NCBI RefSeq assembly: GCF_019320115.1
Contig: NC_089593.1
Span: forward strand, 10,302,386 to 10,366,385
Origin: Miscanthus floridulus
Lineage: Eukaryota; Streptophyta; Magnoliopsida; Poales; Poaceae
Direction: 5' to 3'
Length of the DNA stretch: 64,000 nucleotides
This document shows positions 9,847-22,070 of this stretch, piece by piece. Under the pieces are notes generated by a model. It saw only the letters and a program-made list of their open reading frames with translations, searched no databases and was not told the origin of the DNA. Within the stretch, counting starts at the first letter, position 1. Every line of letters starts with the position of its first letter. Position numbers and translations under genes: made by a program.

Positions 9847-12400
9847 CTAGATGGAGGGGCTAGCCGATCCACCATTGCTGCCAGAAGCCTTGGGTGCCTC
9901 ACCGATGCTCGATCGGTCGAGCACCGCCGCTGCTTTGGTTGCTTCCTCTATCGGTGCCCCTTCTATGTCATGGCTTGAGCCATCAAGAGCGCAAGGGGTG
10001 ACAAGTGCGGATGCTTGGGCGATGTAGTCTTGCTTGAAGTTGCCCTCAACGGTGATGACCCCCCTTTGGGCCAGCATCTTGAGCTTTAGGTAGGTGTAGT
10101 TGGGGATGGCCATGAACTTGGTGAAGAAAGGTTGACCGAGGAGGGCATGGTAGATGTCGAGGAAGTCGATGACCTCGAAGGTGAATGGCTCCTTGCGGAA
10201 GTTGTCTGGCTGGCTAAACATGACGTTGAGCCAAATGTGTCCAAGGGGCACGACTTCCTTCCCTGGCACAATCCCGTAGAACAGCGCCTTGCTAGGGCAC
10301 AGGCTGTTTCAAGGGATGCCCATCTTATCGAGGGCGCTGGCATAGAATATGTTGAGGCAATTTCCCCCATCCATCAGCACCTTAGAGAGGCACGTGGTAC
10401 CCACGATCGGGCTAACCATGAGCAGCAGCACCCCAGATGAGGGACGTAGTTAGGGTGATCTTCTTGGTCGAAGGTGATGGTCGTCTGAAACCATTAGAGC
10501 CGCATTGAGGTGGTGAGGGTGTGGACGACGTTCACCTCCTGCTCAGTTGTGGGATGTTGCAGTAGGACTCATATGCCTAGGAGCCCCAAAGATCATGAGG
10601 CAGCGCTTGGCCTTGGGGAATTCGTTGTCCTCCTCTTGGGCATCATCCGCTGGGTCACCGGCCTTTGGGGTAGGCTTCTAGGCCTTGCCCTGTTGGTCAA
10701 GGGTGCTATGGATGTAGCCCTTCATGGTAGCATAGTCCTTGAGGAGGTGCCTAGCTTGCCCCCTATGGAATGGGCAGGGGCACTCAAGTGCCTTCTTGAA
10801 GTGTTTTAGACGTGCACCACGCCTGCGGGGCTAAGATCTGGTGGCACGGTCGGCTGCGGCCACCATCTCCTCCCCATGGCACTTCCAGTCCTTGTTCCAC
10901 TTATCGCAGCATCATTGGGATGAGGAAAGATCATCGCCGCCATCACTGCCACTGAGGTGGCCGAGGGCCTTAACCTTCCCACTGAAGTTGGCCTAAACCG
11001 CCTCCTTACCGATGGCGTACTAGGTGGTGACATCCAAGAGCTCCCACATCATGCATGGGGTCTCACGACCAAGCACGTGGACAAGGGCCTCGCAGGTTGT
11101 GTTGTAGATGAAGGCGTTGATGACATCAGCGTCGATGATGTTGGGGAGCTCATTGCGCTTCTTGGAGAAGCACTGAATGTACTCCTAGAGGGTCTTGTCT
11201 GCCCTTTGCCTGTAGTTGCAGAGATCCCAAGAGTTCCCTAGGTGGGTGTAGGTACCCTAGAAGTGGCCGATGAAGACCGAACGGAGATCTCCCCAACAAC
11301 GGATGCTGCTAGGCTTGAGCTGCTCGAGCCAAGCTCTGGTCGAGCTTGATAGAAGCAGAGGAAGGTACTGGACGACAAAGTCGTCATCTAACCCTCTGGC
11401 CTTCCTAGTGAGGCGGTAGTCCTCTAGCCAATGGTCTGGGTTGGTCTTGCCGTCATACTTGGAGATGTACGTCGGCTATCGGAAATGCCTGGGGTAGGGG
11501 GCCGCCCAAATCGCTGCCCCAAATGCCTAGAGGCCAAAGTGATTCGGGGTGAGTCCCCTACCCCATCACTCAGGGGTATGGAACTACACCTGAGCAATGC
11601 ACCTGGCCTTGATGGTGTCATGGATGTCGCGATCGTCGCCGATCCAGTGGCGCATGAGGGAACACAGAGGAGAAAGGTCAAGCCTTCACTCCTATCGAGG
11701 CCTAGTGCCCCAAGCCCATGGCTGGTCGGAGCTATTGCCAGAGGTGTCGCTGCTGCTTCCCCCCGCTGGTGGGGCATGAGCATCGGAGCGGTGTGGCATT
11801 AGGAGGCCAAACTCTCTACCAGTTGGTCGAGAGCGACGTAGAGCTACCGCTTTGCCTCATTCAACCGCTCATTAGTCTTTGGGTTTGGTGTGTTAGAGAT
11901 GTCTTCTAGGTGGAAGGCGGCAACCGCCATGTTGTACGCCACATGGGGGAAGCAGAGGTCACTAGGAGCCCCTGTGTGGGTGTCGGCGTCATCGCCGAGA
12001 GGGTGCGCGGTTTGCTACCATGTAAGCTCTCACCTTTGGCGCTCGAGCTCTACCTCAACGGCCTCTAAGTCCACGCACCAAGATCACAAGTGGTCCGCCT
12101 TCTCCTAAAGGTAGGCTGTGTGGCTATAGGGACTCTGGTCCAGCGGTGTGAGCCTAGGCGCCTCCTCATGTAGAACCTCACCATCGATGTGGTAGCACAT
12201 GTGTGAAGGGGCACTATAGTCGATGTCATCAGAGTCGTACCATGGGCCATTCCCCAAGAGGATCTTGAGGAAGGTGTGGAGCGAGGGGACACAGTCCCCG
12301 TCATGCTGAAAAGGATGGTGCTTCATGGCACCTCGCGACTAATGAGGTGCTCCAGCTCCAGCTAGAAGGACACCGCCGTGTTCTATATCCTAAAAGGTAG
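9847..12400 (-). pseudogene. Gag-protease remnant of Tat-like gypsy X
   Basis: Minus-strand translation shows a retrotransposon gag segment at about 11240-10950 (YRQRADKTL, then EYIQCFSKKRNELPN and LVHVLGRETP), a CPCPFH...H...D segment near 10780 in the place of the nucleocapsid zinc motif, a protease with the VLMDGGNCLN active-site region near 10365, and the family block IPNYTYLKLKM near 10075. The same blocks occur in order in element Z. Several stops, mostly TAG, interrupt the gag part. No reverse transcriptase, RNase H or integrase follows, so X is either a non-autonomous gag-protease element or has lost pol through deletion or the insertion at 6612-9846. Confidence 0.75.
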
Positions 12401-12841
12401 GTCTAGGAGGTAATACTAGAAGCGGTTAGGCAACAGGAGCACCTCATCAGTGGCGATCTGGTGGTGGACATTGGCCAGCATGTAGAACATCTGGCAATGG
12501 TCCGACACAGTGGGGTTCAGGCCCCAACCATGCCAGATCTGGTGGACTAGAACCTCAAAATCTACTCCCAAGAGTCCTGATGGAGGAGGGAGGACTCGTT
12601 GCCCACCAGCGTAGCCCCATGGAGTGGATGAAGCTTGCTGTAGCAGTCGGCAACGTAGGCCATGGTCCCAAAGTTGAGAACCTAGCCTTGAGCGAAGGCT
12701 CTGGCCATGATGGAGAGCTCACCGGGGAAGCGAACACCACCGTCTGGTGTGGTGCTGCCTACTCCAGTGATGAGGCGGGTGGCTCTAGCCACCATAGAGC
12801 TAGAATCGCACTTGACGTTGCCCACTACCTAGCAAGCCAAC
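12401..12841 (-). other. X leader with primer-binding region
   Basis: Sequence between the X 5' LTR and recognisable gag. Read on minus, the first bases after the LTR are GTTGGCTTGCTAGGTAGTGG (12841-12822), the same leader seen after the 5' LTRs of Z (30855) and U (62822). The rest has no clear coding content. Confidence 0.5.
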
Positions 12842-12863
12842 TGTCGTGGGGTCAAAACCACGG

Positions 12864-14226
12864 TGTAAGGAAAATGGACCCTTAGCCCATTTACTTTGGA
12901 TTTTGGTGTTTGATGATCAACCAAGCCGGATGCAAGATCATGAAGAAATGAGCTCGATAGAGGTGATAGGACGCGGTCCTTATGAGGACCAGACACGTCT
13001 AATCAGCAGCTCGACAATAGCAGGCGTCAATAGTAGCGACCGGACGCTGAGTGAGACGTTGATCGGACACACGAACTTCACTATTCATTGTCGTGGCAAC
13101 AACTTAGTATGGACCAGACGCTACAGCTATGGACGACTGAACGTGCTAGGCAGTGGCATCAAATTGAGTCCAGAGAGGTTCTAGAGCGGTAAAATGTTGA
13201 CTGGACGTGTCAGATGGTAAGCGATCGGACTCGCTAGAGGGTCCGATTAATGTGAGCGCCAACGGTTGGGATGGCCGGACATGTCTGATCAGGATGACCT
13301 ACATGTTCGGTCAATGGTAGAAAGTTGTGTTTCATCCCTAACGGCTACTTTCTCCATGCGACTTATAAATAGACCCCCCAATTGGCCAATTGAGCAGTGG
13401 AGAGCTGAGGAAACATACCAAGGGTGTTGATACACTATTTTAGTGATCTCCACATGCATAGTGCTTAGTGATTCATTAGGTGATTAGCGTAGGTGCTTTG
13501 CGAAGTACTTAGGTTGATTAGACCACCGCTTATGGGCTTGCTCTAGGTTTAGGCCTAGTGTTTAGTGAGATTTGCACACCTCTTATTACTCGATGCTTGC
13601 GCACATCATTATTATACATTGGAGGGGCTTATAGTCTTACGAGATCACACCAACTGTGTTTGTGGGGTGGCCGCCACCATGTACCGAAGGGAACAAGGCC
13701 CGCGGCTGTTCAGCCGGAAGCTTGATAGTAAAAACGGCGTGGAGTGTTCTGGGAGAGGCTTGCCGGAAGGTACACCGGAGACCCACTTGCACGTGGGGAA
13801 GGACCAGGGCTATCCATGGAGTTACCTAATTGGGAGCTTGACCCTTGTGAGGGATTCCTTGTGAGGGGCTCCAACGATGACTAGGGGGAAGCTTGAGCGC
13901 TTCTTGATACCTTGGTAAAAATACCGGAGTCGTCGATGATAGTTTGCATCTCTACCTCATCTTTACCTTCTGCATTCACATTGCTACCTTGGTTGATTGC
14001 TTTACTTTTCTAGCTTAATTGATAGTCTAGTTGATAGGATTGGAACCTAGGTTGCATAACTCTTTTGCGGTAGAGATAGCAACACACCTAGCAAAACCGT
14101 ATTTGCACATCTAGATAAATTACTTTCTTGCATAGGTTTTGACTAGGTGAAATTAGACGCCATAGTTTAGAGTACATTTTTAAGTTGCCTAATTCACCCC
14201 CCTCTTAGGCATCATGGTCCCTTACA
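12864..14226 (+). repeat. 5' LTR of A
   Basis: 1363 bp, TGTAAGG...CCCTTACA. A TATA box TTATAAATAG lies at 13363-13372. Degenerate GGACGC/CCGGAC motifs (for example ACCGGACGCTGAGTGAGACG near 13039) are scattered about 50-400 bp upstream of it. Compared with the 3' LTR it lacks about 170 bp after GATGATCAAC. Confidence 0.85.
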
Positions 14227-14228
14227 AG

Positions 14229-14240
14229 TGGTATCAGAGC
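14229..14240 (+). promoter_or_regulatory. Primer-binding site of A (initiator Met tRNA)
   Basis: TGGTATCAGAGC, two bases after the LTR end, is the exact complement of the 3' end of plant initiator methionine tRNA, the usual minus-strand primer of copia elements. Confidence 0.92.
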
Positions 14241-15097
14241 CGATTGGCTCAATTTGGACCTTTGGCTTCACCGCCGTTGAGCCAATGCTATTTAGAGTGG
14301 TTGGGATAGATATCTCTAGGCCTCCGCACTTTGACGGCACTAACTTCCCCTACTATAAAGCTAGAATGGCTTATCACCTTGAGGTGGTAGATTTGGGTGT
14401 TTGGAGAGTCACTCGTGATGGGATGAAACCCATTAAGAATCCTGATAAACCCACAAAGAGTGAAGAAAAAGAAATCCATTTCAATGCTAGAGCTAAAAAT
14501 TGCTTATTTGAATCTTTTAGCATGGATGTGTTTAACCAAGTGTTCACTTTAAATATGGCACATGAAATTTGGTTAAAATTATAAGAGCTCCATGATAGCA
14601 TAAGTAATGTCTGTGAGCAAAAACATTGCCTAGCTCAACAAAGTTATGATTCTTTTGAAATGAATGATGATGCACTTGTTCGTAATATGTATTCTCATTT
14701 GAATCTAATTATCAATGAGCTTAATTCTATAGGATTAACAAAGCTAGGTGATACGGACATCATGAGGAAGATCATCTCCATACTACCATAAAAGAAATAT
14801 GCAAGCATCATCACCATCCTTCACAACATGGAGGACTTGAGCACCATGACCCCGACCATAGTCATTGGCAAGATAGTGGCATTTGAGATGTCACATAAGA
14901 TGGGTCATGGAGAAGCATCTTCATCAAGCAAAGGCAAAGCACTCACTTGTAGTGAGCACAAGAAGATGAAGCGCAAGCAAGTGAAGAAGAAGAAGATGAT
15001 GAGGATGATGATGATGAAGAATCAAGTGATGATGATCAATCTTCCTCCTCCACCTCTAACCTTGATAAAGAATCAATCAAACTTATCAACAAGGTGG
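14241..15097 (+). pseudogene. Copia gag, N-terminal part (A)
   Basis: The translation contains PHFDGTNFPYYKARM and HLEVVDLGVWRVTRDGMKP, the start of the UBN2-type gag of grass copia elements, then further gag sequence to a Lys-rich stretch at about 14950-15040. Stops interrupt it near 14582 and 14789, and there is at least one frame change. The reading continues at 20739 after the T insertion. Confidence 0.8.
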
Positions 15098-15852
15098 AGA
15101 AGTGTAACACCCTAAAACTTCTATTCATAAAATAGTGTTTAATTTGAGTATTTATATAATGTTCTATGCATTTTAATCTAGGCCAAAATAATAAATCTTG
15201 ATTAGTTAAAATTAACTATAAGGTCTAGAAACATGTTTGTTGCATTCATGCCAAAGCATACAATTTTGGTTGAGTGTAGGGATAGGTTGGTTGGGTTTAA
15301 ATTCAAATTTGATTTGAAGTTGATCAAGTTTTCAAACTTTGTAAATAAAAAAAGTATTTACATTTAAGCTTTTCTCCCTTTCTCCTTTCTAGCCCAACAC
15401 TAGAGCCAGCCCAAGCCTTTTCTTCTCTCCCCGTAGCCGGAAACGGACCCTGGCCCGTTGGTAGCCTAGCCTAGCGGCCCGCTCCCGCACTCTCCCTTCC
15501 CTCTCTCTTGCGCACGATAGGCCCAGGCCGAGGCCCATCAGCCTCTCCTCTCCAGCTCCCGCGCCGCCCCGCTCTTAGGCCGCTTCGCCCAACGTGCTCC
15601 CGTGAGTGGAGCAGCCCGTAGCTACTACCGCCTTAGCCCACACCCTCTCCCTCCTTTCTCTCTCTCGTTCAAGGCCTGCACGTTAGCCACCCACCCCTCT
15701 CTTCCTCGTCACGCCAGAGATCCCATGCTTGCCTTTGTTGCCGTCTTCACTCTGCTGAGTGATGGAGGCCATCAAGGGCGCACCTTCAAGCCCTGCAGTG
15801 ACGCTGGGTGTAATCACCGCGCCCGTTTCCACTTCTACCGCTCCCTCTCACC

Positions 15853-15858
15853 TATAAA
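15853..15858 (+). promoter_or_regulatory. TATA box of T
   Basis: CACCTATAAAGCCCACTACC inside the GC-rich part of the LTR, followed by CTCTCCTACTCTCTTTTCTG. It fixes the plus orientation of T. Confidence 0.65.
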
Positions 15859-17503
15859 GCCCACTACCAAACTCTCCTACTCTCTTTTCTGTTCATCGTT
15901 CGAGAACACGCACACTACCGCCTCCAATCCACCAGGTCCGAAGCCCTATCACCATCATAAGCGTGCTCGGGAGCATCGCCAGGTAATGACATGGTCGTAG
16001 GTGCTCTCTTTTCTCATTTTCGTCCTAGGTTTACTCACATTCGATGCTCATTGGTGGCCTTTTCTCTCTCCAACCGCCGTCACACATCGCCAAACCCTGT
16101 GGTGCCTTCCCAAACGCCGCAAACCCTCGCATCAGACCCATGGTATAACCCACGCCCTTCCTGTGGCTTCACTTTTGTTTCTAGCTTATGGAATCACCAT
16201 ATCGGTGAGCTTCGCATCCGCCATTCATGGCGCTACCATAGGGGCCATTGTCTCTATGTGCTCCCTACCTTTGTTTCAGTCCAGTCGAGTTCGCGAGGTC
16301 TCGCTCATCACTCCCACGCTATCGGTTTGGAAAAAGGTGGCCCGAAACGCCATATCAGCGTTTGCCGTGGTGCTCGGCTCGCCGTCGGCCATGGCGGGCT
16401 CGCTGGAACCACTATGTAGGCGGCGGGGTGAAGGGTCGAGATGGCGACTAGAGGGGGGGTGAATAGTCTTTTCTAAAACTTAATCGCGTCGGCTAACCGA
16501 TACAAATGCGGAATTTAAACTAACGGTCTAGCCAAGACTACACCCCACTATATATGTTTACTAGCACCTTGCAAAGATAACAATTATGCAACAAAGGTGC
16601 CGGGCTAGCTAGAGCTCTCCTAAACAATTCTAGGAGCAAGGTCACACAAACCTATGCCACTAGTACTTTAAACAACAAGGGAGCTCCTACACATGCTAGT
16701 AAGCAAAAGCACAAAGCTAACTAAGCTCACTAGCAATGCTCAATAACAAGGCAACCAATGCCTAATTAGAGAGCGCAAATACTTAGTTACACAAACTAAG
16801 CAATGTGACTAACAAGGTTACTAAAACCAAATTAGCCACGCAAGGGAGCTACTTCTATGCTACACAAGCAAGAAGGTAATTAGCAAGCTACACAAGCTAT
16901 CTAATTACAAGAGCAACTACACAAGCTTAATATGTATAAAAGTAATTGCAAGCTTGTGTAATGGGGATGCAAACCAGCGGGAAGAACAAGGTTGACACGA
17001 TGATTTTTCTCCCGAGGTTCACGTGTTTGCCAACACGCTAGTCCCCGTTGTGTCGACCGCTCACTTGGTGGTTCGGCGGCTAATTAGCATCACCCGCTAA
17101 GCCCGCACGTCGGGCGCCGCAAGAACCTACCCCTTGAGTGAGGGTAGCTCAATGACACACTTTACTAGAGTTGCTCTTCGCGGCTCCCGCGGGGCGAGCA
17201 CAATGCCCCTCACAAGCACTTCTCCGGAGCGCCGCACAAGCTTCTTGCGCGCTTCGACGGAGACCACCACCAAGCCGTCTAGGAGGTGGCAACCTCCAAG
17301 AGTAACAAGCACCACCGGCTTGCAACTCGATCACCTAGTGCCACTCGATGCAACCTCACGATGCAATCGCACTAGAATCGCTCACTCACACAATCGAATG
17401 ATCACTATCAAGTATATGTGTGATGGAGGGCTCCTAAGCACTCTCAAGCATGGACACAAAGTCCCCCAAGGTGCTCAGCACCAGCCATGGCCGAGGGCCA
17501 CTT

Positions 17504-17513
17504 CTATTTATAG
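17504..17513 (-). promoter_or_regulatory. TATA box of S
   Basis: On minus: GGGGCTATAAATAGAAGTGG. It lies just downstream (in S orientation) of the CCGGACGC array and fixes the promoter position in the LTR. Confidence 0.7.
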
Positions 17514-17563
17514 CCCCAAGGGCTAAACTAGCCGTTACCCCTTCACTGGGCAACGGTCGGGAC

Positions 17564-17880
17564 GACCGGACGCTCCGGTCGTGTTGACCGGACGCTGGAC
17601 CTCAGCGTCCGGTCGCCCACAGACGACCACGTGTCCCGGTTCCAACGGTCACTTGACCTGACCGGACGCTCCAGCTTCAACTGACCGGACGCTGAACCCC
17701 AGCGTCCGGTCGTTTCCAGTAAGCTCCCGAGCATGACCGGACGCGTCCGGTCGAACGCGATCGGACGCAGCCAGCGTCCGGTCACACTCCAGCGACTGCT
17801 ACACTCCACGTCAGCGCGACCGGACGCAGCCTGCCAGCGTCCGGTGCATTCAGATCCAGCGTCCGGTCAGTTGACCGACG
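17564..17880 (-). repeat. CCGGACGC / GCGTCCGG box array in S promoter
   Basis: About a dozen copies of CCGGACGC or its complement GCGTCCGG lie within roughly 310 bp, in both orientations and partly as inverted pairs. One pair overlaps as ACCGGACGCGTCCGGT. The array spans about 50-370 bp upstream of the S TATA box. Degenerate versions occur in the LTRs of A and Y. Confidence 0.85.
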
Positions 17881-20738
17881 CCAACATCTTCTCCATTTTC
17901 TTCACCCTTGCTCAAGTGTGCTAACCACAAGAATTTGCATCCGGCGCAATAGAAAATAGACATTCCATTTTCCCGAAAGCGCCAAATCCCGCCTCACAAG
18001 CTCGGCGGGAGGGAGAGAGGGACCCAAACCCATCTCACCCCTACAAACACCACCGCCTTTGTAAATGTGCCAACACCACCAAGTGTACACCACCATGTGT
18101 AAGTGTGTTAGCATTTTCACAATCATTTCCCAAAGGATGTTAGCCACTCAACTTGCCACGCCACTCGATCCTAGCGACAATGCAAAGTTAGATCACTCGA
18201 GTGGCACTAGATGACCAATATGCAAACAAGTTTGCCCCTCTTGATAGTACGGCCATCTATCCTAAACCCGGTCATAAACTTCTCTACACACCTATGACCG
18301 GTGAAATGAAATGCCCTAGGTTATACCTTTGCCTTGCGCATTCCATTCCATCTCCTTCAATGTCGATGCAACACATGCACCAACACGATCAACAATGATA
18401 TGATCCACTTCATATCATCACATGATCATATTGGTTCATCGATCTTGACTCTACTTGCTCTTCACCGTTGCCATCGTCCATCGGCGCCAAGTCTTGCTCA
18501 AGCTTCACCGCCACGCGGTCCATCACTCCAAAGCCTTCGACTTGCCCTTCACGCTTGCAACCGGTCCATCAAGCCAAGTCTTGTCTTGATCTTCTCCACC
18601 TTGATCACATGACTCAATGTCATGTCTCATGTGCAATAAGCTCCTTCATCATCACATGTGTGAGCTTTGCAACATCTCCAAGCCATTTTCACCTTCATGG
18701 CATATGTTGCTCACACACATGTACCTGTGGACTAATCACCTGTGTATCTCACATAAACACAATTAGTCCACCTAAGTTGTCACTCAATTACCAAAACTAA
18801 ACAAGGACCTTTCACGGGGGTCCTCCCCTTCATTCCCTCGCCATTGGATTTACTCAAACGATCGAGATTAGGATGTACCCCTTCGGGGTCATATCGGTCC
18901 ACCATGGACCCATGGACTCGATCCACAGCGCCAGCTCATGCGCTTCCACGCACGCGTGGTACACCGTGCCAATCAGCGCGCGCCACCTGGCGGCCACCTC
19001 GGCTGGCGATGCGGTCAACACCGCCAGCTGAGCGCGTGTTTCGATTTAGCCCCTAGGTTTTCATGAAATCAACCCACGGTACATATCAGTTCAAAAGTAT
19101 TCTATTTTAGTCTTGTTTTTATCTGTTTTAGCCCCTATAGTTTTGAATAATAGTGCATGCCATCCAACCAGCGTTAGAATTTAGTTTTTAATTGTTTTAA
19201 TTCAAAAATGAGTTTGGTTTATTTACAAAAATGCCATTGAATCTTGTTTTAAGCATAACTTTTGCTTTTTAAATCTGATTAGAGTGATTCTTTCACTCAT
19301 GTGTTCATACCAGTATGTAGATTAGTTTTATTAGTTTTTTATTCTCTATTTATAATGTTTGATGTACTATTATAATAGAAGTACATTTGTTTACATGTGA
19401 TGATTGTTATGGATGCTTGAATGGTGATGTGGAATTCGTTTAGAAGGTGAACACGAGTTTGTTGAGGAACCAGTTGGTGATTAGCAACAGTACCAAGAGG
19501 AAACCTTTGAGGAATGCAAGTGTAACAGAGGCCCCTTGTACCCATGAGCTTTTATAATTCATACATATGCATGTGTCTAAATTGAATCACCTTTAAGAAC
19601 TTTACCTAGATTATTTCTTGTACTACATATCCTTGTTACCTATGGTTTGGGATGCATTTTTTATAGATGCTATAGCGCATAACCAAATAAAATGATAAAC
19701 ATGACTAATGATATATGCAATTTGTTAAAATTGTGCTTTTTAGCAACTATTTAAGGGGCTAGAGTACTGGGTTTTGAGTGCTCTGGTGCCTCTCCATAAG
19801 GACTCAATCCTGAAGCGGCCACCTAGGAGGTTCTGTACAACCTCAAGTGTCAAATGGCTCTAACTTTGGCCTGGTAACTAGATTGTACTAGCTCATCGGT
19901 AGCTTTCTGTAAGGGCAAGAGGGGGGCACTAGTTGGTATGTTTCTTTTCCTACTAGGGTGTGTACCATGCCATGACCATGAGTGACACTCCTAGAGGAGG
20001 GCCACATATGGCTAGATAGCTGAAACCTTAGCAGTTATGACTTGTTAGTGTGACTAGCGAAGGGTTATGTAGTGCAACCCTACCACACTTCCTTGGTAGA
20101 GGCGATGTGGGCTTTGCAAACCCCGGCATTGTGAATCACGGCTCGATGGGTAAAGTTGTACAATTTCTGCAGAAATATTTAACCTGTTATAACAACCGGG
20201 CTCATGGACACGAGCGGCCTAGATCCTTCATGATTAGCGGATTACTTGGATGGTTGGGAATGATATAATCTTGATCATTTATTATTACAACTTGGGTTGG
20301 TTTATTCACTAAAGTAGTGACACAGGTTTAATAAAAAAATTGACCAACTAAAATTTGCTTACCGTAGTCAAACCGTGTCAAGCCTTTGAGCCTCATAGAT
20401 CCCTTTGTTATACTTGCTAAGCATGGTGGGCTTACACTTGTTTTACATTCAATGAAAATCCTAGATGGGTAACAGATGTCATATATGAGGAGTTTCCTGA
20501 AGATGTCCAAGACTACTAGTTGGAGTCCTTGTGTTGGCATGGGCTTGGTTTTTCCGCTTTATGTAATGATGTTGCTGATGAGCAAGACTATGTGATAACT
20601 TTGTGATGAGATATGCGATGTAATAAAGTACTTTACTTTGATATTATTGCAATTTGAGATTATCTGTGTGTTTGGACATCCTGGGTGCACATATATGAGT
20701 ACTTGGTTTTGCTATGCAAAATTGGGTGCGACAAGAAG

Positions 20739-22070
20739 ATGATCCAAAGGCTCAATGTCAAGGGTGTGCCCATCCAAATTCAAGATTTCATTTTCACCAA
20801 TCAAAGAAATGAGCAAAGAAAGAAAAGATGCTATGGATACGGCGAGTTGGGGCACTTTGTGGAAGCTTGTCCAAACAAGCCCACACCCAAGACAAAGAAA
20901 AAGGCACGCAAAGACAAAGCCCTCACATCAATAAGGTCATGGGATGATTCTTCAAGTGAAGAAGAAGACTACCACAAAAGGCGTGGGCACAAGCACTCAT
21001 CATCAAGCACTTCACAAGTGTGCCTTATGGCATGAGGTAACAAAAAGTCTATTCCCTAGTGATAGTGACAATAATAATGATAGTGATGATGAGCTACCTT
21101 CTTATGAGCAACTTGTGCAAGAAAATCTTAAATATGCTAAAAGTTGCACTAGTCAACAAAAGAAGCTAAAAATATTGCAAGAAAAGATAGATAATTCATA
21201 AGAAGCATATAAAACTTTGCTTGAACAATATGAGACAATTGCTAATCTCAATAGTGAACTATCTACTAAAATTGAGCAACTTGAGGCTAGTGCAACAACA
21301 AATACATGCACAATCAATGATGAGCAACTTGTAAAGAAAAATAAAAAATTAAAAGAAAAGTTAGCTAGCTCAGAAGATGCCTATAAAAGTTTGCTTGCTA
21401 AAATGGAAACCATGTGTAAACATTGTGATGAGCTAACTAATAAAGTTGCTAATCTTGAAGCCGTTGGTACTGCCCCTACCGAGGCACCTAAAAAGAAAAA
21501 TTCAATCTTTGACAGGCCTAAAAAGGATGCCTCCATTTCTTGTAATGATTTATATTTAGACTTACCCTTGTGCAACCAAGTTTGTATTGAGAAAGTTGTT
21601 GTAGATACATACACACAAGAGGTTGCAATGGAGAATGAGCAACTCAAGCAAGAAGTGGCTCGCCTTACCAAGGACTTGACTCAAGTAAAAGGCTAAATGG
21701 AGCAAGCCCAACTTCACCAAGATAACACCGTCAAGGGAGTGAAGAAGCTTGATGAAGGACAAACCGTGGTTTGTTATGTATGCCATAAGGATGGCCACAA
21801 GTCCTATGAGTGCAAGGTTAAGAATGGGGGAGGAGCTAAGAAGAAAGAGAAAAAAACAAAAAGGAAACAAGCAAGCTCTCCAACACCTACACCAACAAGG
21901 TGGACAAAAAGGCCTCCACACCTTATCTCTTGAAGAAGAAAAATGACAAGGTGGTGGCCATCAAGGTCAATAAGCAAGCCAACAATGGGGTCAAACACAT
22001 TTGGGTGCCAAAGGAGATCATTTCCAACATGAAGGGCACCAAGAAGGTTTGGATCCCGAAAGGGAAGTGA
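20739..22070 (+). pseudogene. Copia gag, C-terminal part (A)
   Basis: Resumes the gag reading after T. A first zinc knuckle CYGYGELGHFVEAC (about 20827-20868) has Tyr in place of the second Cys. It is followed by an acidic and basic Ser-rich stretch, about 200 residues of Lys/Glu/Leu-rich coiled coil (21100-21690), a second intact knuckle CYVCHKDGHKSYEC (21772-21813), a Lys-rich segment, and the terminal block WVPKEIISNMKGTKKVW ending at a TGA near 22070. Frames shift at about 21035 and a stop lies at 21694. The layout is typical of large gags of SIRE/Maximus-type copia elements in grasses. Confidence 0.8.

Larger units (their letters stand above)
16429..18814 (-). mobile_element. Solo copia LTR S
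   Basis: 2386 bp. Read on minus it begins TGAAAGGTCCTTG and ends ...CGACCCTTCA. It is flanked by a perfect CGGGG duplication (16424-16428 and 18815-18819). The ends and the GACTAGAGGGGGGGTGAATAG stretch resemble the 3' LTR of Y (25356 onward), so S is from a related copia family. With no internal region it is a solo LTR. It is the deepest level of the nest P-X-A-T-S. Confidence 0.88.
15103..20733 (+). mobile_element. Solo LTR T, Tekay/Del chromovirus type
   Basis: TGTAACACCCTAAAAC... to ...TTGGGTGCGACA, flanked by a perfect AGAAG duplication (15098-15102 and 20734-20738). Without the nested S element it is about 3.24 kb, which fits the very long LTRs of Tekay/Del chromoviruses, whose LTRs commonly begin TGTAACACCC. 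A GC-rich block (about 15400-16430) carries a TATA box and pyrimidine-rich leader. It contains no gag or pol, so it is a solo LTR left by LTR-LTR recombination. It breaks the gag reading of A; the ORFs in it are fortuitous. Confidence 0.85.

Noticed and set aside
15602..16462. Plus-strand ORFs of 130-153 codons
   Set aside because: They lie in the GC-rich part of the solo LTR T, overlap in different frames, and lack any domain.
16429..18814. CRISPR-like or satellite array suggested by the CCGGACGC repeats
   Set aside because: The spacing is irregular, both orientations occur, and the block sits inside an LTR with a clean TSD. It is a promoter-type motif cluster.
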